64,000 nucleotides of DNA, taken from NCBI GenBank assembly GCA_029263315.1, contig JAJCXR010000011.1, forward strand, positions 1 through 64,000. The letters are read 5' to 3'. The DNA comes from Acidobacteriota bacterium. Its GTDB lineage: Bacteria > Acidobacteriota > Thermoanaerobaculia > Multivoradales > J023. How positions within the stretch are numbered: position 1 is the first letter of the stretch; the number at the start of each line of letters is the position of its first letter. Of this stretch, positions 1-9,143 are shown one piece after another. The notes beneath the pieces are model-generated. The model was not told the origin of the DNA. It searched no databases and saw nothing but the letters and a program-made list of their open reading frames with translations. The translations under genes and the position numbers were made by a program.

Positions 1-131
1 ATTTTCTGAGCCGAGGACGGGATGAAGTGTGTCCCACTTTGCGTGGCCGGCGGTGAAGCGGGGCATATTGAGGAGTTTCGAAGCCAGCGTCGGCGAAAGA
101 GTGTGCGAATGTCCCGGCGGAGAAGGGTGGT
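1..131. other. Flank beyond the CRISPR trailer end
   Basis: No gene can be supported here. The stretch precedes the degenerate terminal repeat and holds no further repeat copies, so the array ends at 132 and does not run off the window. Cas genes, if linked, would lie further left or elsewhere. Confidence 0.5.
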
Positions 132-2538
132 GATTTACACCCGCGGGCACGGGGACACCGCCGCCTCATGGTACGACACGCACTCGTCAACGGGTCAATC
201 CCCGCGGGCACGGGGACACCCGGCGTCGGGAGTCCAGCTCCCCAGCGGGTACGGGTCAATCCCCGCGGGCACGGGGACACCCTATCCGCCTGGCCCGGAC
301 TATTAGCGGACAAAGGTCAATCCCCGCGGGCACGGGGACACCGGTGGTTGGCGGCGTAATTCTGACGGTGATGGGGTCAATCCCCGCGGGCACGGGGACA
401 CCACAAAAATCGAGCGTAAGGGCTTGGTCATTGGAGGTCAATCCCCGCGGGCACGGGGACACCGCCTAGACCTTGACCATCGCTCAATGGCCTGGCGGTC
501 AATCCCCGCGGGCACGGGGACACCTGGTCTCTAGTCTCTAGACTCTGGTCTCTAGGGGGTCAATCCCCGCGGGCACGGGGACACCGCTTGTATTTGATCA
601 GCTCTTAGCCACACTGAAGGTCAATCCCCGCGGGCACGGGGACACCAGGTCTAGCGGCTGTTTTGCGTTTGAGTGAAGGGGTCAATCCCCGCGGGCACGG
701 GGACACCTATGGCTGGCCAGCTCTTGACAGGCTTGGCCCGGGTCAATCCCCGCGGGCACGGGGACACCCGAATTGAATGCGCATACCCTCAAGATCAGGG
801 GGGTCAATCCCCGCGGGCACGGGGACACCGTTCGAAACCTTTCTGGAAGTTCTTTCATGTAAGGTCAATCCCCGCGGGCACGGGGACACCCGACACAGGA
901 GAAGGAAAGTGAAGTATGAATACGGTCAATCCCCGCGGGCACGGGGACACCGCGATGTCTTGCCCTTCGAAGGGCCTGGCGGTGGGTCAATCCCCGCGGG
1001 CACGGGGACACCAGCGCGACGTCCGAGGCGTCCCCGCCGCCGGGGGGTCAATCCCCGCGGGCACGGGGACACCGGATCGGCCTTACGGAATGGCAACATT
1101 ACTTGGGGTCAATCCCCGCGGGCACGGGGACACCGCCCGAAGGGGCGGAGTCTGGGGAGTACCTGGAGGTCAATCCCCGCGGGCACGGGGACACCGATGA
1201 TGGAGCAGGGCATCGTCACTCAGCAGTAGGTCAATCCCCGCGGGCACGGGGACACCGACCCGGACGGAACTAATGACTGGGGTGACGAGGGTCAATCCCC
1301 GCGGGCACGGGGACACCCCCCTGGCATACTCAACGGCCACGGCAGCTCCGGGTCAATCCCCGCGGGCACGGGGACACCCAGCATCGCTCGCCACCATCAA
1401 GCACCTCTCGAGGTCAATCCCCGCGGGCACGGGGACACCATAGCCTTGGTGGGCTCATAGCTCCGCTCACCGGGTCAATCCCCGCGGGCACGGGGACACC
1501 GTGGCCGTGCCTGCTGTTTTGTCGACGGTGTAGGGTCAATCCCCGCGGGCACGGGGACACCATCGCAGATGCCGCTAGGCGCGCAAGCAAAGAAGGTCAA
1601 TCCCCGCGGGCACGGGGACACCCCACAGGACGAGACTAGGATCTATTACGGCGACGGTCAATCCCCGCGGGCACGGGGACACCTGGGTAAGGTCATTCAT
1701 CTTCAGGTGGATCATGGGTCAATCCCCGCGGGCACGGGGACACCTTGACGAAATAGGAAAGGCGGCGCTCGTCACAGGGTCAATCCCCGCGGGCACGGGG
1801 ACACCCGAGCCCGCAGAGTGTAGAGAGATGGCAGAGGAGGTCAATCCCCGCGGGCACGGGGACACCAGATCTGTATAGGAGCTTCCGATAGCCAAATACG
1901 GGTCAATCCCCGCGGGCACGGGGACACCATGAATAAGATTCACATGGCAGCATTCACCGAGGGTCAATCCCCGCGGGCACGGGGACACCCGTATATCCAT
2001 GACGCAGAAAAGATCAACGGAAGGTCAATCCCCGCGGGCACGGGGACACCCCGAAAGCCAACGCGACATAAACAAAGAGCAGGGGTCAATCCCCGCGGGC
2101 ACGGGGACACCGTGTACTTAAGCCTATACAAGAGTCAGCAGGAGGGTCAATCCCCGCAGGCACGGGGACACCGAGGGCGACGTAGCGGTAAACCGTCCCG
2201 AAATGGGTCAATCCCCGCGGGCACGGGGACACCCGAACAGCTTCGGCTCGTCGATCTTTCGATAGAGGTCAATCCCCGCGGGCACGGGGACACCAACCCA
2301 ACCGGAGAACCGGAGAATGGAGAATGAGGTCAATCCCCGCGGGCACGGGGACACCAACGTCCGAAATAATCCGATATCACCCCAAACAGGTCAATCCCCG
2401 CGGGCACGGGGACACCGGCGCTGCTTACCACTTAGCGCCTAAGTAGAGGGGTCAATCCCCGCGGGCACGGGGACACCAGTGCCAAATCCCAGGCTTTCGT
2501 CCTCACGGTGGGTCAATCCCCGCGGGCACGGGGACACC
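132..2538 (-). CRISPR. Type I-E-like CRISPR array, 40 repeats and 39 spacers
   Basis: A 28-bp repeat recurs every 61 bp; two periods differ, one of 60 and one of 62. On the plus strand it begins GGTCAAT and ends GGACACC, with a 6-bp stem TCCCCG/CGGGGA. Read on the minus strand it begins GGTGTCCCCG and ends GGGGATTGACC, which fits the type I-E repeat pattern. The repeat at 132-159 has five mismatches, all in its minus-strand 3' half. That is typical of the trailer end, so the leader lies to the right. Spacers are about 33 nt, or 32 if the repeat is counted as 29 nt. The repeat at 2145-2172 carries one G-to-A loop change. No cas gene is in the window. Confidence 0.97.
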
Positions 2539-2576
2539 CCTGCGACATTATGCCGCAAGGGGCAGGGCGGTGGACC

Positions 2577-2605
2577 AGTAGCGCCCTTTGCAATTCAGTT
2601 GTCAA
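2577..2605 (-). promoter_or_regulatory. Putative CRISPR leader promoter
   Basis: On the minus strand a perfect -35 box TTGACA (2600-2605) is followed after 17 bp by a weak -10 box GCTACT (2577-2582). It sits 38 bp upstream of the first leader-proximal repeat, within an AT-richer stretch (about 2590-2650) unlike the GC-rich surroundings. Its place supports minus-strand transcription of the array. The -10 match is poor, so the exact start is uncertain. Confidence 0.55.
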
Positions 2606-2701
2606 AGATCCTATCGCCGTCTTCTTAGTTTGTCATCTGTCGGCCAACGACGCATCTACACCAGACCTACTGCCATAGACCCGAAACCGCCACAAAAGGA
2701 T

Positions 2702-2747
2702 GAACCCCCCTCCTCCCTGAGACGCAAGGGAGGCACGAGGGGGGTTC
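2702..2747 (-). terminator. Hairpin terminator of the VWFA gene
   Basis: A 10-bp outer stem (2702-2711 with 2738-2747) and an inner stem CCTCCCT/AGGGAGG form a long GC-rich hairpin. On the minus strand it is followed by a short T-rich run. It lies 56 bp past the stop of the minus-strand gene at 2803 and shields the CRISPR leader from read-through. Confidence 0.7.
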
Positions 2748-2802
2748 TGTTGGGAGCCCGAGCCCCAACGCCGACGGCGACCTGGCTCTGGGCCGAGCTG
2801 GC

Positions 2803-4530
2803 TCAGGGGGTGAACTGGCTCTTGGCCACCAGCATATGATCGCTGATCGGATCGTAGAGCGAGACCACCAAATCCTGCGGCTGCCGCTTGATCTTGATTT
2901 GCAGATCATAGACGGCGTGGGCACCCTTCACCGGTTCCGCGTCGCCCTCCAGTCTGACGGGCACGGCGGCGATCTCACTGCGGTCGCCGTATTCGTCGAG
3001 GGCGGCGATGCGCAGCTCGAGCTCGGCGACGTATCGACCTTGCAGCGGTAGCATGGAGATGGAGTCCATGGGGATGACCACCGACAGGGGCACGGTGACC
3101 TTACGGCCGCGGCTCGGCACCTCACCCATGCGGATTCCCAGGCGGCCGGTGCCCGGCAAGGGACCAAAAAGCAGGGTGCTCTCGACCATGAAATCCACTT
3201 CTTCGGCACGGGACAGGTCCCTGAAACCTTCGCGATAGCGTACCTTCAGGCCGGGGCGATTGACCTCGAGCTTGATCTTGCGGTTCTTGTCGTCACCGCG
3301 CCATTCGGGCATGAAGCCCAGCCAGTAATAGGAGCGGGTATCTTCGATCACCGTGTCCAAAGAGGCCCGGCGGGTCTCATTGATCAGCGCCACGCCGCCG
3401 GTTTCGTTGGCCAGGGTGCGCAAGGTGGTGTGCAGCTCCGACTCGCGAAAGTTGGTCGATACCGGCTGCGTCGAGCTGCCGCCGATGCCCGGGCCGTTGC
3501 GTGACAGGGCGATCTGATCACCCTCACTGGCATCGACGTCCATGCGGTTAGTGGGCACGTCGATGGGGTAGAGGGTGTAGCCCAGCAGGTTGGCGATCTC
3601 GTAGATCGGACGCAAGATTTTCGGTCCACGCTCGACGCACTCACCGCTGTTGGAGATCGGGTCCCGTGGTCCCAGCAGGTAGTCGCAAACCGAGGGTGGC
3701 CAGCCGCCGGACAGCACTAACATGACCTTGCGGCCTTCCACTTGCGAGAAGCTGCGCATGGTGGCGGTGACCCCGAGGGTGACCCGTTGCAGGTAGCCTT
3801 CGAGGCGTTGGGCGGTGGCGTTGGCGCGGGAATCGGGGCTCGAAGCGGAGAAGCTGTTGCGCCCTTGCAGCTCGGCCGCCCCGGCGGGACCTTGAATGGA
3901 TTCGCTGGAGGCGGAATCAAAGGCGGTGGTGTTGTCGAGGTTTCTGATTTCCGCGCTGGTGCGCAGGCCGCTGGCGCCTTCGCCGCGAGCCGTGGCGAAG
4001 GCATGGGTGAGCTGTGAGCCGGAGTTGGTCCAAGGGCTCAACATGTTGAGCTTGCGGCCGTTGAAGCTCACCACCGCCATCTTGTCCCTGGGCCCGAGAC
4101 GGGGAATCTCCTCGGCGATGCCTTCCAGCACCTGGTTGCGGTCCCGTGCCCTGGGGGCGAAGAAATTGTCGATGAACACCAAATAGCTGGTGCCGATGGA
4201 CTCGCCGGGGGCGGCGCCGGTGGGGTTGAGGCTGGTTTTGGCTTGCGGTTGGGACTCCAGGGTCGCCACCGTTTCGAGGCGCTGGCCTTCGGCGATCTCA
4301 CTGAAAAAATCGATCGGCAGGTTGTCGCCGTCCACTTTCAAGGAGAAATCATCGGCGGTCAAGCCGGAGACACGATTGCCCTGGCGGTCGGTGACCACCA
4401 CCTCCAGGTTGACCACGCGCACCTCGATCTGCTCGCCGAAGATACTCTCCGGCTGTGCCTGAATGTTGGGCGGTAGCATGGCGAGGGCGAGCATCATCAG
4501 GCTCGAGCCCATGGCTAGCTTAAATTTCAT
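2803..4530 (-). CDS. Secreted VWFA-domain protein, acidobacterial type
   Basis: 575 aa with a clear signal peptide (residues 1-25, ending NIQA), so the protein is exported. After it comes a short beta-rich stretch with VVVTDRQGNRVSGLTADDF, the usual opening of the 'VWFA-related Acidobacterial domain' family. A VWFA-like core follows, containing YLVFIDNFF and KVMLVLSGG. The N-terminal MIDAS-type motif is only partly kept (D-N-F), so metal binding is uncertain. An RBS GGAGGAGGA precedes the ATG. It is monocistronic, with its own hairpin terminator. The family is abundant in Acidobacteriota but its role is unknown; adhesion or protein-protein binding in the periplasm is the usual guess. It is the main taxonomic clue in the window. 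Confidence 0.88.
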   Translation of the reverse strand: MKFKLAMGSSLMMLALAMLPPNIQAQPESIFGEQIEVRVVNLEVVVTDRQGNRVSGLTADDFSLKVDGDNLPIDFFSEIAEGQRLETVATLESQPQAKTSLNPTGAAPGESIGTSYLVFIDNFFAPRARDRNQVLEGIAEEIPRLGPRDKMAVVSFNGRKLNMLSPWTNSGSQLTHAFATARGEGASGLRTSAEIRNLDNTTAFDSASSESIQGPAGAAELQGRNSFSASSPDSRANATAQRLEGYLQRVTLGVTATMRSFSQVEGRKVMLVLSGGWPPSVCDYLLGPRDPISNSGECVERGPKILRPIYEIANLLGYTLYPIDVPTNRMDVDASEGDQIALSRNGPGIGGSSTQPVSTNFRESELHTTLRTLANETGGVALINETRRASLDTVIEDTRSYYWLGFMPEWRGDDKNRKIKLEVNRPGLKVRYREGFRDLSRAEEVDFMVESTLLFGPLPGTGRLGIRMGEVPSRGRKVTVPLSVVIPMDSISMLPLQGRYVAELELRIAALDEYGDRSEIAAVPVRLEGDAEPVKGAHAVYDLQIKIKRQPQDLVVSLYDPISDHMLVAKSQFTP

Positions 4531-4774
4531 TGCGTCCTCCTCCTACAGTAAGGTGTGGTTCCTCAGCTAGAGCTTTTCGGCCTGAAACCATCAAAAATCA
4601 AAAACAAATTTTGCCATCCCGAATAGGCACATGTCTCCCGGGCCTGATACCTACTACGAGACTACCTCGTCTGGTATTCACCTCCCCAGCGTTCTGTCCA
4701 CCCCAGGGCACGACTCGAACCGTTTGCCCGGTCGGACTCGGGTCAGGTCTTGCCTTGACGCTACTCATGTTTTC

Positions 4775-4786
4775 TGACTATTGTCA
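4775..4786. promoter_or_regulatory. Palindrome before marR-gnat, possible operator
   Basis: TGAC-tatt-GTCA is a perfect 4-bp inverted repeat ending 4 bp before the chosen ATG at 4791. A TTGACG box lies 14 bp to its left (4755-4760), so the palindrome would overlap the -10/start region. MarR proteins often repress their own operon through such sites. The site is short and could be chance. Confidence 0.4.
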
Positions 4787-4790
4787 GGCA

Positions 4791-5678
4791 ATGGAGAGCC
4801 AGGACATCGCCACCGTTCGCAGCTTCAGCCGCATGGTCACCCAACGGGTCGGCGGTCTGACGGACCGCTTCCTGGGTCGTGATCGTCCCTTGGCGGAAGC
4901 GCGTTTGATGTTCGAAATCGGCTCCGAAGGCAAGGACGTGCGCCAGTTGCGGGCTTCCCTCGGTCTGGATTCCGGCTATCTGAGCCGTTTGCTGCGCTCC
5001 CTCGAGCGCCAAGGGTTGGTGCAGATGGCCTCCGGCGACAGTGACCGACGGGTGCGTCGGGCGCTGCTGACGGCGGCGGGTGAGCTGGAGCTGGCGGAGC
5101 TCGATCGCGGCGGCGACGCCTTGGCGCGGTCGATGCTGGAGCCTTTGGCCGTGGAAGACCGGCAGCGCCTGGTGCGGGCCATGGCCGAGGTGGAGCGTCT
5201 GCTGCGTTTGGCGTCGTTGGAAATCGTTCTGGAGGACGCCGCCAGCAAGGAGGCCCAAGGCTGTCTGCGGCAGTATTTCGACGAGCTCGACCAACGTTTT
5301 GCCGGTGGTTTCGACGTCGCTCGCTCGTTGTCCGCCGATCCACAGGAGACCCGCCCCCCGCGGGGGGCCTTTCTGCTGGCCCGCCTGGACGACGAGGTCA
5401 TCGGTTGCGGTGCCTTGAAATGCCTCGAGCCGGGGGTGGCGTCGATCAAGCGCATGTGGATCGCCCCGGATTGTCGCGGCATGGGCTTCGGGCGTCGCAT
5501 CTTGCAAGCCTTAGAGGTCCAAGCCAAGGCCCTCGGTGTGTCGCTGTTGCGTCTGGAAACCAATCGCCACCTCGGTGGCGCCGACGTCTTCTATCGCCGC
5601 CACGGCTACCGCGACGTGCCCCCCTTCAACGACGACCCCTACGCTGATTTTTGGTTTGAAAAGAGGATAATCGATTGA
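4791..5678 (+). CDS. MarR-GNAT fusion transcription regulator/acetyltransferase
   Basis: 295 aa from the ATG at 4791. The frame is open from 4530, but that extension is Pro/Arg-rich and unlike the family. Residues 1-145 form a winged-helix MarR domain, with the recognition segment LRASLGLDSGYLSRLLRSLE and wing SGDSDRRVRRALL. Residues 150-295 form a GNAT N-acetyltransferase domain with the acetyl-CoA loop CRGMGFGRRIL and a final VFYRRHGY motif. This MarR-GNAT architecture is known in many bacteria; substrates are mostly unknown. It is the first gene of a tightly coupled operon, its stop overlapping the next start by 4 bp, and it may autoregulate through the palindrome at 4775. Confidence 0.87.
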   Translation: MESQDIATVRSFSRMVTQRVGGLTDRFLGRDRPLAEARLMFEIGSEGKDVRQLRASLGLDSGYLSRLLRSLERQGLVQMASGDSDRRVRRALLTAAGELELAELDRGGDALARSMLEPLAVEDRQRLVRAMAEVERLLRLASLEIVLEDAASKEAQGCLRQYFDELDQRFAGGFDVARSLSADPQETRPPRGAFLLARLDDEVIGCGALKCLEPGVASIKRMWIAPDCRGMGFGRRILQALEVQAKALGVSLLRLETNRHLGGADVFYRRHGYRDVPPFNDDPYADFWFEKRIID

Positions 5679-7234
5679 GATCACCTTGGATATCGCCCGA
5701 AAGATCACCTGAAAGATCATCTTTGCGATCGCCCGGCATCGCGCTCCTTCTGGCGCTCACTTGCACGGTCGCCCTGCCTTGGGTCACCCGCGGTGAAGGT
5801 TTCGAGCTGATGCCCTGTCATGTCGACAACTATCGTCAGGAAGTGCTGTGTGGCAGCCACACCGTGGCTGAGGATCGGGCGGCGGCCAGCGGCCGCCAAA
5901 TCACCCTTCACTTTGCCGTCCTGGCGGCGGTGGACGGCGCCGCCGCCGAAGATCCGTTGGTGATCTTCGCCGGTGGGCCCGGACAATCGGCCATCTCCAT
6001 GGTGCCGTTTGTGCGCACCGTCTTCCGTGGCGTCAACGAACGACGGGACGTGGTGCTGATCGACCAGCGGGGCATGGGCGCCTCCCATCCTCTGCAGTGT
6101 GACGAGCCCGAGATCGACACCGTGCTCAGCTTGACCCCCGAAGCCCAGGATCGCTTGAGCCGAGAGCTGTTGTCCGATTGCCTGGAGTCCCTCGATGCCG
6201 ACGTCACCCTCTACACCCAAGACATCGCCAACCAGGACATCCACGAGATCCTCCTCGGCCTGGGGTATGGGCGAGTCAACGTCTATGGAGCCTCCTGGGG
6301 TACCCGCTCCGCCCTGCTCTTCGCCCACCGCTATCCCGAGCAAGTGCGCAGCATGGTGTTGGACGGCGCCCTACCCCTCGGCAACATGGCGCCCCTGAAC
6401 GCCGGCACGGACGCCGACCGGGCCCTACAGCTACTCTTCGACGACTGCGCCGCCGCCGACGCTTGCGCCGCCGCATTTCCCGATCTGCCAGGGGCCTTCG
6501 ATGCCGCCATGGAGCGCCTCGGTGCCGACGGGGTGATGGTGGAGTCGATGCATCCCAGCCGCGGGGAAAGCCGCTCCGTGCTGTGGACCCGGCAGCGCTT
6601 CGGCGACGCCCTGCGCTCCGTCCTCTACACGCCGGACCTCAGCCGCCTGGTGCCGTGGATCGTCCAGCAGGTGAGCCGCGGCGACTATCGAGCCCTGGAC
6701 GGCGTCTTCGGCTTCCTGTCGACGGCCATGGCTGAGGGCATGACGGTGGGGGCCAGCTTGACCATCTTCTGTTCCGAAGAGCTGCAACGCATGGGGCCGT
6801 CGCCGCAGGTGGTGGGGGAGGCGCAGCAACGGCTGGGACGGGGCATCTTGGCCAACATCAGCAACGCTTGCAGCGTTTGGCCCAAGGCCCCCGTGCCCGC
6901 CATCTACGGTGAGGACGTGATCTCCGAGGCGCCGACGCTCATCCTCTCCGGCGAGCTCGATCCGATCACGCCCCCCAGCTGGGGCGACGTCATGCAACGG
7001 GCCTTGCCCCGGTCGCAGCATCTGGTGGCCAAGGCGACGGGACACAACGTCGCCCCCCGCGGCTGTGGACCGGAGCTGATCGAAGAGTGGATCGAAACGG
7101 CCTGGGATGCGGAGGACCCCGAAGGGGCGCTCGACGGGATCGACGGTAGCTGTCTCGATACCTTGGAGCGGCCGTCGTTTTTTGTCGCCCCCAGCGGCCC
7201 GGCCATGCAATCGCAGGAGGCGATGGGACGATGA
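5675..7234 (+). CDS. Exported alpha/beta-hydrolase, TAP-like peptidase family
   Basis: 519 aa starting at TTG, overlapping the previous stop; the RBS AGAGGA is about 7 bp upstream. A signal-like hydrophobic segment lies at residues 20-38. Motifs of the proline-iminopeptidase/TAP-like family are clear: oxyanion loop IFAGGPGQS, DQRGMGAS, nucleophile elbow YGASWG (Ser near residue 206), Asp in LSGELDPITPP and His in ATGHNV. The C-terminal part matches the TAP-like lid/C-terminal domain. It likely cleaves small peptides or esters in the periplasm. Translational coupling to an ABC exporter suggests a joint role, for example processing or detoxifying an exported compound; that is inference. Confidence 0.82.
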   Translation: MRSPWISPERSPERSSLRSPGIALLLALTCTVALPWVTRGEGFELMPCHVDNYRQEVLCGSHTVAEDRAAASGRQITLHFAVLAAVDGAAAEDPLVIFAGGPGQSAISMVPFVRTVFRGVNERRDVVLIDQRGMGASHPLQCDEPEIDTVLSLTPEAQDRLSRELLSDCLESLDADVTLYTQDIANQDIHEILLGLGYGRVNVYGASWGTRSALLFAHRYPEQVRSMVLDGALPLGNMAPLNAGTDADRALQLLFDDCAAADACAAAFPDLPGAFDAAMERLGADGVMVESMHPSRGESRSVLWTRQRFGDALRSVLYTPDLSRLVPWIVQQVSRGDYRALDGVFGFLSTAMAEGMTVGASLTIFCSEELQRMGPSPQVVGEAQQRLGRGILANISNACSVWPKAPVPAIYGEDVISEAPTLILSGELDPITPPSWGDVMQRALPRSQHLVAKATGHNVAPRGCGPELIEEWIETAWDAEDPEGALDGIDGSCLDTLERPSFFVAPSGPAMQSQEAMGR

Positions 7235-7968
7235 TTCAGATCGACAACCTGAGCAAACGGTTCGGCGACGTGGTGGCCGTCGACAATTTTTCCCTGACGG
7301 CGCAGGATGGCCGCATCACCGGTCTCCTGGGGCCCAACGGCGCCGGCAAAACCACCACCCTGCGGACCCTCTACGGCCTGCAGAAGGCCGACCAAGGGCG
7401 GGTCAGCATCGACGGCATCGACATCGCCAGTGATCATCTGAAGGCGGTGCGGCGCTTGGGGATCTTTCCCGATTCCATCGGCCTCTACGGTCGCTTGACG
7501 ACCCGCGAGCATCTGCACTTCTTTGGTCGACTGCACGGCCTCAAAGGCGCTGCCTTGGAAGCGGCGGTGGAGCGCACGCGGGCCTATTTCTTGAGCGACG
7601 ACCTGTTGGATCGCCGTTGCCAGGGTTTTTCCCATGGCCAACAGATGAAGGTGGCCCTGTCGCGGGCCCTGATCCATCATCCCCAGAATCTGATTCTCGA
7701 CGAGCCCACCAACGGTCTCGATGTGATGAGCATCCGTCTGTTGCGGAGTCTGCTGCGCCGCCTGCGGGACGAAGAGGGGCAGTGCATCCTGTTTTCCAGC
7801 CACGTCATGCAGGAGGTGTCCGCCCTCTGCGATCACATCTACATCATGGCAGACGGCAGGCTGAAGGCCGAAGGCACACCCGATCAGCTGTGCGACATGG
7901 CCGGCGAGAAGAATCTGGAAGATGCCTTCATCAAATTGCTCGGTAGCGCGGAGGGCATTGCCCTATGA
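7231..7968 (+). CDS. ABC transporter ATPase, NatA-like
   Basis: 245 aa, a usual length for ABC-2 ATPases. Walker A GPNGAGKTT, signature FSHGQQMKVALSRAL, Walker B LILDEPTNGLD and the H-loop SSHVMQE are all intact, so it should hydrolyse ATP. The signature (SHGQQ) is the variant seen in NatA/CcmA-type exporters. It overlaps the hydrolase gene and the permease gene by ATGA on both sides, a strict translational cascade. It energises the permease that follows. Sodium export as in NatAB is one option; the substrate cannot be read from sequence. Confidence 0.92.
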   Translation: MIQIDNLSKRFGDVVAVDNFSLTAQDGRITGLLGPNGAGKTTTLRTLYGLQKADQGRVSIDGIDIASDHLKAVRRLGIFPDSIGLYGRLTTREHLHFFGRLHGLKGAALEAAVERTRAYFLSDDLLDRRCQGFSHGQQMKVALSRALIHHPQNLILDEPTNGLDVMSIRLLRSLLRRLRDEEGQCILFSSHVMQEVSALCDHIYIMADGRLKAEGTPDQLCDMAGEKNLEDAFIKLLGSAEGIAL

Positions 7969-9143
7969 ACGGTTTTTTATACGGCTGGCGGGTGATGTTC
8001 GCCAAGGAGCTGAAGGACAGCCTGCGGGATCGCCGGGCCATGATGGTGGCCATGCTGCCGGCCATCTTCGGCCCGGTGCTGATGATGTTGATGCTCTCCT
8101 CGGTGGCCAAGAGCCGCAGCGAGGCGGAAGGCCTCACCCTACAGGTCATCGGCCAACAACATGCCCCGGATCTGGTGGAATTCCTGCGCCGCAACGACTT
8201 CATCCTGGAGGACTTCGAAGGCGATCCCAAGACGGAGATCCAGGCCAAGAACGTTAGCGTGATCCTCGAGATCCCGTCGGATTTCGCCGCCACCTTCGAA
8301 CGTTCCGAGCCGGCGTCGGTGATCCTTTATGCGGACCGTTCCCTCGACAAATCGGAGATCGCCTCGGGACGGGTGGAAGTGGCGATCCAGACCTACAGCC
8401 GCGAGATCGGCGCCATGCGCTTGATGATTCGGGGTATCAACCCGACGGTGGCCTCGGCGGTGGCCATCCAAAGCAAGGATTTCTCCACCCGCACGGCGCG
8501 GGCGGGCAGGATCTTCGGCGCCCTGCAAATGTTGATGCTGATGGCCGCCTTCTTCGGCGGCGCCGGCGTGGCCATCGACACCACCGCCGGTGAGCGGGAA
8601 CGCAAATCCCTGGAACCGCTGCTGGTGCACCCGCTGAGCTCGTGGCAGATCGTCGCCGGCAAATGGGTCACCGTCGCCGTCTTCGGGGCCACGGCAACCC
8701 TGCTGTCGGTGTTGTCCACCGCCGTCGCCCTGCGCCTCTTCTCGTTGCAGTCCTTGGGCATCGATCCCCAAATGACCGTCAACATGCAGCTCAGCCTGTT
8801 TGTCATGCTGTTGCCCCTGGCCCTCTTCGCCTCCTCGGCCCAAATGCTGGTCTCCCTCTTCGGCAAGACCTTCAAGGAGGCGCAGACCTACCTCGGTCTC
8901 TTGAATCTGCTGCCCATGTTGTCGGTGATGCTGACCATGTTCCGGGAGCTCAAGACCGAAATGTGGATGTATCTCGTGCCCATTTTTGGACAACAACAAC
9001 TGATGACCTCGGTATTGCGCGGCGAGGGCATGGACCCCAGCGGACTGCTGGCCTCGGTGGTGGTGACCACCGTCGTCGCCTTGGTCATTCTGACCCTCTT
9101 GGCGCGATTGTTGCGCAGCGAGCGCGTCGTCTACGGCGGCTGA
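7965..9143 (+). CDS. ABC-2 permease, NatB-like
   Basis: 392 aa. One N-terminal membrane helix (about residues 25-45, AMMVAMLPAIFGPVLMML) is followed by a large extracytoplasmic domain (about 50-180) and a block of five C-terminal helices. This is the NatB/ABC-2 type 3 plan. The segment TAGERERKSLEPLLVHPLSSWQIVAGKW is the family's conserved coupling region. It partners the ATPase just upstream. It converges on the MATE gene, with a 13-bp overlap of the 3' ends. Confidence 0.9.
   Translation: MNGFLYGWRVMFAKELKDSLRDRRAMMVAMLPAIFGPVLMMLMLSSVAKSRSEAEGLTLQVIGQQHAPDLVEFLRRNDFILEDFEGDPKTEIQAKNVSVILEIPSDFAATFERSEPASVILYADRSLDKSEIASGRVEVAIQTYSREIGAMRLMIRGINPTVASAVAIQSKDFSTRTARAGRIFGALQMLMLMAAFFGGAGVAIDTTAGERERKSLEPLLVHPLSSWQIVAGKWVTVAVFGATATLLSVLSTAVALRLFSLQSLGIDPQMTVNMQLSLFVMLLPLALFASSAQMLVSLFGKTFKEAQTYLGLLNLLPMLSVMLTMFRELKTEMWMYLVPIFGQQQLMTSVLRGEGMDPSGLLASVVVTTVVALVILTLLARLLRSERVVYGG

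Noticed and set aside
22-2327. Several open frames over the first 2.3 kb encoding repeated NPRGHGDT, SIPAGTGTP or QSPRARGH peptides
   Set aside because: They are the CRISPR repeat read in three frames, the 61-bp period shifting the frame each time.
4530-4790. Upstream start for the MarR-GNAT protein
   Set aside because: The added residues are Pro/Arg-rich and unlike MarR N-termini; the ATG at 4791 gives the usual length.
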